A DNA stretch of 64,000 bases. Origin: Chryseobacterium sp. RU37D. GTDB lineage: Bacteria; Bacteroidota; Bacteroidia; Flavobacteriales; Weeksellaceae. Shown here one piece after another: positions 25,336 to 34,115 of the stretch. The first letter of the stretch is position 1. Every line of letters starts with the position of its first letter. The position numbers and the translations under genes are program-made. The DNA is taken from contig NZ_FTMM01000019.1 of NCBI RefSeq assembly GCF_900156075.1, positions 1-64,000 on the forward strand, in the 5' to 3' direction. Below the pieces are notes generated by a model, which ran no database searches, had not been told where the DNA came from, and saw only the letters and a program-made list of their open reading frames with translations.

Positions 25336-25608
25336 ATAAAACCATTTAATAAAGATATAAAGGCATTTGATTGTGTTGAATCTTTGATTTCATCTAAAAA
25401 ATAAAACAGATTATAGATGTAATATCCTTTAAAGGGGTTATTTTAAATAAAAATCTATTTAAACTACTTAAAATAAGCTATTTGGATACAAAAGCCCACA
25501 AAAGAATAAAATCAAAGATTTCTAAACTAATATTTTCTTGTTTGCTGCTAATAATGAATTTAAAACAACCAATGTGTTGATGTGTTGTCACTTTTGTTGT
25601 TAAAATAA

Positions 25609-25636
25609 AAAACCATCAGAAATTTCCGATGGTTTA
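25609..25636 (-). terminator. Terminator after the lipoprotein gene
   Basis: AAACCATC pairs with GATGGTTT around a 10-nt loop. The minus strand continues TTTTTTATTTT. Confidence 0.85.
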
Positions 25637-25657
25637 GCTAACAAGATTAAGGATATA

Positions 25658-26230
25658 TTAATTGCTTAAATTAAATGTAGCTTCAGCATCTGTTTCTCCT
25701 CCTACAACATTTCCCCAAGCAGTTCCGTTTTGCGCCGGACTTGCACTTTGCGGCGCATGAATTAAGCCTAATTTTAAGAATGGCGCAGAAGAATTCACCA
25801 CTTTTACAACATTCCATTTTGTGTGCAGTCCTACCTTTCCAAGAGCTCCTGTAGAGGCTGAAGTATCTTCTCTAGTAATGCTGATATTGGATTTAGGAAA
25901 GTCAAAAATTAAAAAGTGCTCATCTTTAGCATCAATAATTTCCTGGGTAACATCTTCATTTCCGTTTTTAAATCTTACTTCTACATTATAAGATTTCCCG
26001 TCGACTAATGGAATCGTCTGTGTTCCTCCTGCCCCGATACTGTAATTATAGCTGTTGGTTATTGCGCCTGGCGTATCTTCAGTCACCAAAAGGACCACAT
26101 TTGTAAGTTCCTCCTGCGGAATATCGTCTTCCTCTGCAGAACCGTCCCTTTGGCAAGAAACAACAGTAATAGAGATGAATAAGATAGCTAATAATTTGAA
26201 AATATTTTTAGTATTGAATAATTTGTTCAT
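25658..26230 (-). CDS. Lipoprotein downstream of a TonB receptor
   Basis: A 190-aa lipoprotein; lipobox VVSC gives Cys27 after the leader LFNTKNIFKLLAILFISITVVSC begins at residue 4. An acidic linker (SAEEDDIPQEE) follows, then a beta-rich domain (NVVLLVTEDTPGAITNSYNY; SYNVEVRFKNGNEDVTQEI; DEHFLIFDFPKSNISITRE; KVGLHTKWNVVKVV). I do not know the family. Its position 50 nt downstream of a TonB-dependent receptor suggests a surface or periplasmic partner in the same uptake. It is the last gene before a terminator. Confidence 0.75.
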   Translation of the reverse strand: MNKLFNTKNIFKLLAILFISITVVSCQRDGSAEEDDIPQEELTNVVLLVTEDTPGAITNSYNYSIGAGGTQTIPLVDGKSYNVEVRFKNGNEDVTQEIIDAKDEHFLIFDFPKSNISITREDTSASTGALGKVGLHTKWNVVKVVNSSAPFLKLGLIHAPQSASPAQNGTAWGNVVGGETDAEATFNLSN

Positions 26231-26280
26231 TTTTAAAAATTTAAGATTGTAAATTTTGTTTAAATAATTTTTTAACCTCT

Positions 26281-28665
26281 TTAGAATCTGTATCTAAAGT
26301 TTAAAACAAAATTTCTTCCCGCTTCGTCCGCAAAAAACCTCATCCGATTAAGATAATCTCTGTACGAAACATCGAAAAGATTATTCACAATAAGACCTGC
26401 AGAAAGATTTTTGCTGATGTTGATTCCCGCCTGGATATTCCATAGCGAATATCCGCTTGGAGGAGTACTGAAATCAACTGTTTTATCCACTTCATTTCCA
26501 TCTACATACACCGGAATCGTTGCATTATAAACCGGAAATCTGTTTTGTCTCAAAAATGTCTGATTTTCTAACGTAAAATAGAAATGATTCCAGTTTTCTT
26601 TATTAAACTGCAATGCATTGGAAAAATTCGGAGGCATCATTAAAATCAACGGAACATTGTGTGTATCGTCCTGTCCGTAGACATAACTTCCTTTTCCTAC
26701 ATAGGTAAGATTATCAGTAAGCCTCCAGCTGACATCCAGATCTATCCCATACATTTTAGCGTCAATCTGCTGGTACGACCAAACTGGAAATACACCTCTG
26801 ATGGTATTCTGAATTCCCGTCGGAACTTCATTGATGAAATTTTTAGTAATAAAAAAATACGGATTCACAGAGATATTTAAGCCTTTCAAAACATTAAATT
26901 TTGTATCAACCGTAAGATTAAACTGATGCCCCTGTTCATTTTTCAGACCGAGATCTCCGATTTCAATCACCGCAGCCGAGTGATGCAGACCATCTGAAAA
27001 TAATTCTGCAATATTCGGTGTTCTTCCTACTTTTGCATAATTAAATTTAACATCAAAATTAGCATTCGGACGATATTCCAAACCTGCATTGAATGAGATG
27101 TTTTCATAATTTAGTTTTGGACGTGTCAACACCCTGTTCTGATTGGCTCTTACATAAAACTCAGAATAAGAATTTGCGTACAGGTTTTCCCAGTCGCTTT
27201 TATCATACCATTTAGTCACGTCATAGCGGTTGAAATCATATCTCATCCCTCCTTCTGCATTGAAATCGTGTGAAATTTTATATTTAAAAACAGAATAAAT
27301 TCCTGCTGAATATTTATCATAATTTGGGATCAGGCGTCTCGCCTTCGTTTCCGGATCCGAATAATTGTTTTGAAAACTCGCATCAATTCCTGTTTCCAGA
27401 GACCATTTCCCTCTTTCCAGCAAATCATTGATATTAAACTGGTGGGTCATGAGCTCCAGATCCAAGGACGGCGTGTCTGCCAGGTCACCTCTTCTGATAT
27501 CATATTCCTTTCTGTGGTTGTACTGATAGCTGTACGTTGCAGACAATTTCCCAATATTTTCAAACCTTTTGAACGCAGAGACTTTAGCAATATGATGTTC
27601 GATCACTTGTCTCGGATTATTGATATCATAAGTAAAACTTCCGGTATACGCAGGAATGTTTGATATAATTGCATTGTAGAAATCCTCATTATTTCCAACG
27701 TGAGAACCTCTGTAAATACCAATATTCTGGTTAGTTAAATAATAATCAAATGAAATTCCTTTTTCATAAGTATTATTTTGAACCGTAAAATTGAATGATG
27801 AAAAATCCATCCCTGTGTTCATTAGATTATAATCAGGAGTATGCTGATCTCCTAATTTTTTGATGCTTCCGCCAGTTTTTACTGCCCAGCCGTTTTTCCA
27901 GATTTTAGCAATATCAGCTTCTAAACCAAGCCCTTTTCCATTTGAAATACCCGAAAGGTTTATTGAACCTTTAATGGTATCTTTTTTAGGAAAAACTTCT
28001 GGTTCCATTACCACAACTCCGCCAATGGCGCCACTCCCGTACTTTAATGCAGATGCCCCTTTGATCACATCAATATGTTGAAAATTATTAATATCAACAT
28101 TTGGTGCGTGCTCCACTCCCCATTCCTGCTCGGCAAGTTTCACTCCATTATTTAAAATAGAAATTCTGCTGCCGTACAATCCATGAATAATGGGTTTTGA
28201 AATATTATTCCCTGTTTTTAAAATTGCCACACCCGAAATTTTTGACAGTAAATTACCCAGATTATCTGTAGAATTCCTTTCAATTTCAGATTTATCCAGC
28301 ATTTTGATAATTAAAGAGCCATTGCTTTTATGGCTTCCGTGAATGGTTACCGTTTCGATATCCTGAACATGGTGTTCCAGTATGATCATTAAATGCAAAT
28401 CCTGATTAACTAAAATACTTTCAGTATAATCATTACAATCAGGATGTTTAGCAATGAGTATATATTTTCCCGAAGGAATTTTATCGAAAAAAAACTTACC
28501 TTTATTATCCGCTTTTGTAGTGAAATCACCGATTTTCACAATGGCATTTTCCAGTATCGTTTTATCATGGAAATCTTGGACAGTTCCTTCTACCGCATAA
28601 GCTTTTTGTGCGTTTGTAAATGCGAATCCGCAAAAGATAAGCATTAGGCTATATATCAATTTCAT
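26281..28665 (-). CDS. TonB-dependent receptor with carboxypeptidase-regulatory N-terminal domain
   Basis: A 794-aa outer-membrane importer. The signal peptide ends near TNAQKAYA. Residues ~22-105 are a carboxypeptidase-D-regulatory-like beta-sandwich (AVEGTVQDFHDKTILENAIV). The plug follows (NLGNLLSKISGVAILKTGNN; HGLYGSRISILNNGVKL; GASALKYGSGAIGGVVVM), then a 22-strand barrel ending in FVLNFRYRF with the terminal aromatic. RTPNIAELFSDGLHHSAAV with IGDLGLKNE resembles the zinc-receptor-like (ZnuD-type) group, so a metal substrate is possible but not shown. A lipoprotein gene follows, and a CxxCH small protein lies upstream on the same strand. Confidence 0.9.
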   Translation of the reverse strand: MKLIYSLMLIFCGFAFTNAQKAYAVEGTVQDFHDKTILENAIVKIGDFTTKADNKGKFFFDKIPSGKYILIAKHPDCNDYTESILVNQDLHLMIILEHHVQDIETVTIHGSHKSNGSLIIKMLDKSEIERNSTDNLGNLLSKISGVAILKTGNNISKPIIHGLYGSRISILNNGVKLAEQEWGVEHAPNVDINNFQHIDVIKGASALKYGSGAIGGVVVMEPEVFPKKDTIKGSINLSGISNGKGLGLEADIAKIWKNGWAVKTGGSIKKLGDQHTPDYNLMNTGMDFSSFNFTVQNNTYEKGISFDYYLTNQNIGIYRGSHVGNNEDFYNAIISNIPAYTGSFTYDINNPRQVIEHHIAKVSAFKRFENIGKLSATYSYQYNHRKEYDIRRGDLADTPSLDLELMTHQFNINDLLERGKWSLETGIDASFQNNYSDPETKARRLIPNYDKYSAGIYSVFKYKISHDFNAEGGMRYDFNRYDVTKWYDKSDWENLYANSYSEFYVRANQNRVLTRPKLNYENISFNAGLEYRPNANFDVKFNYAKVGRTPNIAELFSDGLHHSAAVIEIGDLGLKNEQGHQFNLTVDTKFNVLKGLNISVNPYFFITKNFINEVPTGIQNTIRGVFPVWSYQQIDAKMYGIDLDVSWRLTDNLTYVGKGSYVYGQDDTHNVPLILMMPPNFSNALQFNKENWNHFYFTLENQTFLRQNRFPVYNATIPVYVDGNEVDKTVDFSTPPSGYSLWNIQAGINISKNLSAGLIVNNLFDVSYRDYLNRMRFFADEAGRNFVLNFRYRF

Positions 28666-28805
28666 TGTTAAATAGATTGATTGTGTACCTCACTGAAGTA
28701 CATTTTTTCGTTAAAAAAATTATTAAATTTTTTGTACGTAAGAGTTTTACGATTGCAAAAACCTGGAACTCAAAACATTAAAATTTAAACCAAAAATCTA
28801 TGAAA

Positions 28806-29162
28806 TTATGAAATTGCGGGTGGCCCCCGAAGCTGAAAAGTGAATTTGGTCTGGGACCATATTTTTTCCTGAACAGCAATGATCTGCTTTACTTCATGCG
28901 TATAATTTTCAAAAAAAAAGCTAAATTCCTCAGGAACTAATGTATGTCCGGCTGCTAAGAAATGGCAAGCAAGACAATCTGCAGCTTTTTCTTTAGCAAT
29001 ATTTTTTGAAACCGAATTTTCTGATTTTTTGAAACTGAAATTCTTGAAAATATCTTCAGAACTATGAGTGTGAAAACTTTGAGAAAACAGCGCAATAAAG
29101 TATATCCCAAACAATAATTTGGAAATAAAACTTTTCAGATTTCTGCTTTCTTTAACAATCAT
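28806..29162 (-). CDS. Small membrane-anchored protein with CxxCH motif, possibly metal-linked
   Basis: A 118-aa protein. After a basic start there is one hydrophobic segment (FISKLLFGIYFIALFSQSF), then HTHSSEDIF, and ADCLACHFLAAGHTLVPEE, which gives a C-L-A-C-H (CxxCH) motif plus another His. The C-terminus QLRGPPAIS is of the kind seen in DUF2946-like small proteins next to metal receptors. Either a metal site or, less likely, heme c is possible. It lies upstream of the TonB receptor on the same strand, separated by 140 nt. Confidence 0.65.
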   Translation of the reverse strand: MIVKESRNLKSFISKLLFGIYFIALFSQSFHTHSSEDIFKNFSFKKSENSVSKNIAKEKAADCLACHFLAAGHTLVPEEFSFFFENYTHEVKQIIAVQEKIWSQTKFTFQLRGPPAIS

Positions 29163-29273
29163 TCGTCAAAATTATAAAAATATTTTAAGTTTTTAGATTA
29201 AAGTTTTATTAAAAACGTTGTTTGATATGTAGAAGTTATTGAGATTTTGTTACAATTTCTCTTATAATTTATT

Positions 29274-29372
29274 GAGATGCTTCGGCAGGTTCAGTATGAC
29301 AGCTCTAACACTAACCGCATTATTTAACGGTGAATTTGTAGCGATGTCATACTGAACCTGCCGAAGCATCTC
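29274..29372. repeat. REP-like inverted repeat, family A, copy 2
   Basis: Arms at 29274-29301 and 29345-29372 are perfect 28-bp reverse complements (left arm begins GAGATGCTTCGGCAGGTTC). The 43-nt loop, read on the minus strand, begins TCGCTACAAATT and contains GTTAGTGTTAGA, matching the loop of copy 1 at 4381-4420. It lies just past the 3' end of the ABC-F gene. Confidence 0.92.
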
Positions 29373-29397
29373 ATTTATATGTTTTAATTCAAAAAAA

Positions 29398-31332
29398 TTA
29401 ATCCAACTGAGAACCCAAATATTCCCATTCCTGTAGAGCTAGCTCCAGTTCTTCCTTGGTTTTATTATAGGTTTCCAACGTTTCTTCAGAAGGATTTTCT
29501 TTGATAAAAGAAGCTTCAAACTTTTCAACTTTTGTTTCAAGCTCAGAAATTTTTTCTTCTACTTTTTTTATTTTATTCTGAATATTTTTCTGCTCTTTGT
29601 TTACAATGGTTGATTGTTGCAGGTTTTCGGTTGCTGGCTTTTCCTCTTTCTTAGCGTTTACCTCAACTTTAGTCTCTTCTCCGTGAAGCTTTGCTTTTTC
29701 GGCAGAAATTTCCCGGATCGATTCTTTTTGTCGGAATTCAAGATATTCGTTGATATCTCCTAAGAATTCTTTCATTTTACCGTCACGGAATTCATAAATC
29801 TTGTCACAAAGCCCCTGCAGGAACTCCCTGTCATGCGAAATTACGATTAAAGTGCCTTCAAATTTCTGAAGAGCCAGCTTGATAATTTCCTTAGACTGGA
29901 TATCAAGGTGGTTTGTCGGTTCGTCCATGATCAATGTGTTGAATGGACGAAGCAATAATTTACAAAGCGCCAGACGGTTTCTCTCCCCTCCGGAAAGCAC
30001 CTTTGTTTTTTTATTCACCGCTTCGCCCTGAAACAGGAAAGATCCTAATAAATCTCTTACTCTCGGCCTTGTTTCTTCCGTTGCTGCATCTTCCGCCTCT
30101 TCCTGAACGGTCTTATTCGGTGTTAAAACTTCCTCCTGATTTTGAGCAAAATAACCGATATTCACATTATGCCCAAGATTCCATGAACCTGAATAATCCT
30201 TGATATCTCCGGCAAGAATTTTCGCCAATGTTGTTTTTCCCTGCCCGTTCTGCCCAAGAAGCGCGATTCGGTCTCCTCTTTGAACAATAAAATCTACATC
30301 ATCAAAAATTTGCTTCTCTCCGTAAGCTTTCCCTAATTTTTGAGCCTCAAAAATTACTTTTCCGGGAACAACCGACTGAACGAAGCGGATATTGAATTTC
30401 GAAACGTCTTCATTATCTACTTCAATGCGTTCGATTTTATCTAATTTTTTAATAAGGGACTGTGCGAAAGAAGCCTTTGTGGCACTTGCACGGAACTTAT
30501 TAATATTATCTTCCATCTGCTTGATTTCCGCATCCTGATTCTTTTTAGCCTGAATCAGCTTTTCACGGCGGTCTTCGCGCATGATGAGATATTTTGAGTA
30601 ATTGGCTTTATAATCGTCAACTTTTTTATTGTTGATATCAAAAGTACGGTTACAGACTGCCGTCATAAACTGCTTATCGTGGCTTACCAGCACAATGGCA
30701 CCCGGATAATCTTTCAAAAAATTTTCCAGCCACATGATGGATTCCATATCGAGGTGATTGGTAGGCTCATCGAGAAGCATGATGTCGTTCTTTTGAAGAA
30801 GTAGCTTTGCCAACTCGATTCTCATTCTCCATCCTCCGGAAAACTCATCGGTAATCTTTTGGAAGTCATCTGCTTTGAAACCAAGACCAAACAATACCTT
30901 CTCCATATCGCCTTCAAGGTTGTAGGCATCGTGATTCATTAAAAGATCGTTCAGTTCCGTCATTTTATTAATCAAATCTGTATAGGAATCACTTTCATAG
31001 TCGGTTCTTACAGCCATCTGATGATTTACCTCCTCAAGCTCATTTTTCCATGCGTTGATCTGTTCGAAAGCCTGCATGGTTTCGTCCCAGACCGTTCTTC
31101 CTTTCACAAAATCAAGATCCTGCTTCAGGAAGCCGATTGTGATGTTCCCTTCGGGTACTACATTTCCTTCGTAGAAATTGATTTCGCCGGAGAGCATTTT
31201 TAATAAAGTTGATTTTCCTGCTCCATTTTTACCAACCAGACCAATTTTATCATCTTTTTTAATTGTGAAATTTACGTTTTGAAAAAGATAATTTCCCGAG
31301 TGATGTAATCCTAAACCTTGAACCGAAAGCAT
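29398..31332 (-). CDS. ABC-F family ATPase (ribosome-associated type)
   Basis: A 644-aa protein with two ABC cassettes and no membrane domain. Cassette 1 has GLVGKNGAGKSTLLKML, FSGGWRMRIELAKLLL and LLDEPTNHLD; cassette 2 has LLGQNGQGKTTLAKIL, LSGGERNRLALCKLLL and IMDEPTNHLD. The linker between them is the P-site tRNA-interaction motif region (residues ~240-320). The C-terminus (after ~530) is a charged coiled coil, as in the Uup subgroup. ABC-F proteins act on the ribosome; Uup-like housekeeping is more likely than antibiotic protection, though that cannot be excluded. Confidence 0.92.
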   Translation of the reverse strand: MLSVQGLGLHHSGNYLFQNVNFTIKKDDKIGLVGKNGAGKSTLLKMLSGEINFYEGNVVPEGNITIGFLKQDLDFVKGRTVWDETMQAFEQINAWKNELEEVNHQMAVRTDYESDSYTDLINKMTELNDLLMNHDAYNLEGDMEKVLFGLGFKADDFQKITDEFSGGWRMRIELAKLLLQKNDIMLLDEPTNHLDMESIMWLENFLKDYPGAIVLVSHDKQFMTAVCNRTFDINNKKVDDYKANYSKYLIMREDRREKLIQAKKNQDAEIKQMEDNINKFRASATKASFAQSLIKKLDKIERIEVDNEDVSKFNIRFVQSVVPGKVIFEAQKLGKAYGEKQIFDDVDFIVQRGDRIALLGQNGQGKTTLAKILAGDIKDYSGSWNLGHNVNIGYFAQNQEEVLTPNKTVQEEAEDAATEETRPRVRDLLGSFLFQGEAVNKKTKVLSGGERNRLALCKLLLRPFNTLIMDEPTNHLDIQSKEIIKLALQKFEGTLIVISHDREFLQGLCDKIYEFRDGKMKEFLGDINEYLEFRQKESIREISAEKAKLHGEETKVEVNAKKEEKPATENLQQSTIVNKEQKNIQNKIKKVEEKISELETKVEKFEASFIKENPSEETLETYNKTKEELELALQEWEYLGSQLD

Positions 31333-31409
31333 GTGTTAAATAATGATTAATAATGAATAATGAATTTTTCGCATGCAAAAATACGGAAAAAGAAATGATT
31401 AGGAGAATG

Positions 31410-31482
31410 TAAAGAAATTAAAACCAATCCTCTATCTTTTTTTGTGTTTTTTATCATTGCAAGGTTAAACAATTTTTTTGAA
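31410..31482. repeat. 72-bp direct repeat, family C, copy 2
   Basis: Matches 25264-25335 in the same orientation with scattered substitutions. Its right end abuts the transposase remnant. The space from 31333 to 31409 shows nothing else. Confidence 0.85.
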
Positions 31483-31665
31483 TTTATGGATTTGTATGAC
31501 CGAAAAGTAATTGCTGGAGATTAAGTACCGGAATGAGTACTACGGAGACAAATTCAGCCACATAGAAAATGGCTGTCAAAAATAAAAAAGTTAACTATAG
31601 ATTAATTTTTTCATTCAAGCAAGAGGATTCAGTATACAAGTAAAAAATTTAACAATACTTTTGTA
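31480..31665 (+). pseudogene. Fossil IS3-family transposase (OrfB) fragment
   Basis: Three frames together spell a piece of the IS3 OrfB DDE core. EFMDLYDRKVI is read from 31480; after a frameshift near 31512, WRLSTGMSTTETNSAT; a TAG at 31562-31564 where Trp is expected before KMAVKN; after a second shift near 31610, HSSKRIQYTS, which corresponds to the H-S-D-x-G-x-Q-Y-x-S block. The gene is dead and both ends are missing. From 31666 to 31800 I see only AT-rich DNA. Confidence 0.8.
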
Positions 31666-31800
31666 TGGACAATAAATAAGAAGACATAATACTATAAATT
31701 ATAGAACTATTGGAGAATTTAACAATCAAAATAAAATTTATAAAAATCAAGCTTAACTTATACTGCGAATTTTATTTGCATATCTATAATTGAAAATTTG

Positions 31801-32421
31801 TTAATAATTTCTGACCGTAATGTGATAGCAGCTTTGATGTTTCTCTTTGATATAATAAATTCTTCCTAGCTTATAATAATATTTCAGAACCTTCTCCAAG
31901 GCAATCTCCATCTTTGGATTATACTTTAAAACATTATTAAAACGTACATAAGAAATATCGAAAGAATTGCCGTAATTGTGTGAGCTTATTCCTAAAGAAG
32001 CATTAGAATTAACCTTTCTTAGTCTGCACTGATCCTCCAGCGTCCTGGTCATGGAAGAAACCGTAAAAGTATGGCCTTTTGTTTCCTTGCCGAATCTTGT
32101 CCCAATCTTTTCCAGCATCAGCTTTGCTTTCGAAACCATCCATGCCCTGCTGTAATCCAGCTTCTGAACCCTATATCCTTTTCCTGACTTTTTTATTTTG
32201 TGAAATTTTCGGTTGACAATGTACTTCTGAAAGGTCCTTGAATCTTTAAGAAGTTTAATGCCAAAGCTTTTTGAAGCATCCAAATGCAGCTTGTAAAGAG
32301 CTGTAGGCTCTATCTTCAAAACCTCTGTAAGATCGTAACAGGGAAGAACTTTTTTTGCAGATTGAGAATAGTAATTATGAAAAATAAAAGACACTAAAAT
32401 CGTACACAAAAACTTTTTCAT
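31801..32421 (-). CDS. DUF5715 family protein (LD-carboxypeptidase / peptidase M15-like)
   Basis: A 206-aa exported protein, start chosen at MKKFLCTILVSFIFHNYYS; the frame open to 32457 adds a cytosolic-looking extension. The C-terminal half has VSSMTRTLEDQCRLRK, then SLGISSHNYGNSFDISYV (an S-x-H-x2-G-x3-D zinc pattern as in VanY/M15 peptidases), and ends with CYHITVR, supplying the last His. This points to a peptidoglycan DD- or LD-carboxypeptidase-like fold. Catalytic activity is inferred only. Confidence 0.8.
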   Translation of the reverse strand: MKKFLCTILVSFIFHNYYSQSAKKVLPCYDLTEVLKIEPTALYKLHLDASKSFGIKLLKDSRTFQKYIVNRKFHKIKKSGKGYRVQKLDYSRAWMVSKAKLMLEKIGTRFGKETKGHTFTVSSMTRTLEDQCRLRKVNSNASLGISSHNYGNSFDISYVRFNNVLKYNPKMEIALEKVLKYYYKLGRIYYIKEKHQSCYHITVRNY

Positions 32422-32603
32422 TAAGATGCTTTTAAATTTATAACTAAAAATAAGCAATTATTGCATACAATTCAACTACTAATAAGATATAACTAAAATA
32501 AATTATCCAATAAATACAAAATTGAATTATTAAATTCATAAAAAAATCATTCTGACATTTGAAATATTTTTACATTTTCTTTTTTATTTTAATATTTTAA
32601 TTT

Positions 32604-32611
32604 TAAATTTG
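32604..32611 (+). promoter_or_regulatory. -7 element for aqpZ
   Basis: TAAATTTG matches TAnnTTTG and lies 22 nt before the ATG at 32634. Confidence 0.5.
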
Positions 32612-32633
32612 AGATACATTTAAAATAAACAAC

Positions 32634-33368
32634 ATGATAAAAAAACTTTTCGCTGAATTTTTCGGCACATTTTGGCTTGTTTTTGGAGGTTGTGGAAGTG
32701 CAATCTTTGCTTCTCAAATTGCTCCCGCATCTAATGGTCAACTAGGGATTCTCCTTATAGGTGTTGCTTTGGCTTTCGGGCTTACTGTTCTTACAATGGC
32801 TTATGCCGTAGGACACATTTCCGGAGGACACTTCAATCCTGCTGTTTCGTTCGGATTATTGGCCGGAGGAAGGTTTTCTGCTAAAGATCTCATCCCTTAC
32901 ATTGTTGCTCAATGCTTAGGAGCTGTTGCAGCAGCGGGGGCACTTTTCGCAATTCTAAATGGTTCAGGAACGCCAGATTTTTCCGGGCCGGGAGCTTTTG
33001 CCACCAATTTTTATGGCGATGCCGTTTATTTTGGAAAAGGATATTCAATGGGTTCGGCATTTTTAACTGAATTTTTACTTACAGCATTCTTCCTGATTAT
33101 CATCATGGGCGCAACGGATAAGTATGCTAACGGGAAATTTGCCGGAATTGCAATTGGACTAGCTTTAACATTGATCCACCTGATTTCAATCCCGATTACA
33201 AATACTTCAGTAAACCCAGCAAGATCACTTTCTCAAGCTATATTTGTTGGCGGAAATGCAATATCACAACTTTGGTTATTCTGGGTAGCTCCAATTCTCG
33301 GAGGTGTTGCGGGAGGACTGATTTACAAATTTTTACTTCAGAGAGATTCTGATGTTGTTGTTGATTAA
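32634..33368 (+). CDS. aqpZ: Aquaporin Z-type water channel
   Basis: A 244-aa MIP-family channel of the inner membrane. Both NPA motifs are intact: [14 protein letters not shown] and [13 protein letters not shown], with the constriction-site Arg following the second. Six membrane helices are evident, and the opening [19 protein letters not shown] is the AqpZ signature. The usual AqpZ His in helix 5 is plausible at [13 protein letters not shown], supporting water over glycerol. The gene is monocistronic with a strong terminator. Confidence 0.96.
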   Translation: MIKKLFAEFFGTFWLVFGGCGSAIFASQIAPASNGQLGILLIGVALAFGLTVLTMAYAVGHISGGHFNPAVSFGLLAGGRFSAKDLIPYIVAQCLGAVAAAGALFAILNGSGTPDFSGPGAFATNFYGDAVYFGKGYSMGSAFLTEFLLTAFFLIIIMGATDKYANGKFAGIAIGLALTLIHLISIPITNTSVNPARSLSQAIFVGGNAISQLWLFWVAPILGGVAGGLIYKFLLQRDSDVVVD

Positions 33369-33382
33369 CCTCAATTAATATA

Positions 33383-33420
33383 AAAAATAAATCCTGTTAA
33401 AAGACAGGATTTTTTATTTC
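33383..33420. terminator. Terminator after aqpZ
   Basis: AAATCCTG pairs with CAGGATTT around TTAAAAGA, with T6 on the plus strand and an A run on the other side. Confidence 0.9.
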
Positions 33421-33935
33421 AACTTTTTTATATCAAAAAAATTCTTAAAAATTAATTCTTTATGTTTGCTTTTGATTTCGAGTTTTCGCTGCAATAAATT
33501 GAGTGCCACTTTTCGGATGAAAAGGTCTTTGTCATTAAGCTCCCAGTAAGAATCTTTGTGAACACGCTTTGGCTTTCGGATCACATAAAATTCCGTTTCC
33601 CAAAAATCTATATTATGGTAAAATTCAATGATTCCACAATGTTCCGGAATCAAATCGTGATCTACCATTCCCATAGGTAACAAGAAGCTGAAGGAATTAT
33701 GGTTCTAAAAATTTTTCCCTGTATGTAAATTTGTAAAGGATTTTTTAAAGTCATTTTTAAAATCCTTTTTAGAAAGCTAAATTTCAATCTCATGGCTAAA
33801 ACCTTTGGAATCAATAATGAGCAAATCCACCTCCCAATCTGCCTGGAAATGATTAGTCAATACAAATTTGTTTCTCAAAATCACAGTGAGAATAGATAAA
33901 TGCGTGTACTAACTCTTCTATTTTTAACACTTTAA
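33414..33935 (-). pseudogene. Broken nuclease-like gene (PD-(D/E)XK / MmcB-like) with two in-frame stops
   Basis: An ATG ORF of 89 aa (33414-33683) is only the end of a longer gene. Reading the same frame upstream gives ILRNKFVLTNHFQADWEVDL, IIDSKGFSHEIEI, stop, LSKKDFKNDFKKSFTNLHTG, then a second stop, then the 89 codons with VDHDLIPEHCGIIEFY and VIRKPKRV. Both stops are TAG, at 33777-33779 and 33705-33707. Farther upstream the frame shifts (KVLKIEELVHAFIYSH). WEVDLL...EIE(K) resembles a PD-(D/E)XK core. I read it as a decayed gene. 33936-34115 holds no gene. Confidence 0.7.
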
Positions 33936-34115
33936 TTTTGTTTTTTATTTTAACGCAAAAACCGCAAAGATTTATTTTAATATTACTATCTTTAAGTTTC
34001 TGTTCACTTCACAAGGTGGTTTTACTCAGCAAATTATAATGGGGGTTTTAAAGCATACTAATTGAAACTCTGAACTTCAACCTTACGACTATATACCCCT
34101 CCCCATTCTCTCATA

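Larger units (their letters stand above)
25109..25657. other. 549-bp intergenic region with a copy of repeat family C
   Basis: Contains repeat C copy 1 at 25264-25335 and a terminator at 25609-25636. A 29-codon plus ORF at 25315-25404 starts inside the repeat and is not preserved in copy 2, so I do not call it. The remainder is AT-rich and featureless. Confidence 0.6.

Noticed and set aside
25315..25404. 29-codon ORF starting inside repeat C
   Set aside because: The start codon is not kept in the second repeat copy and the peptide matches nothing I know.
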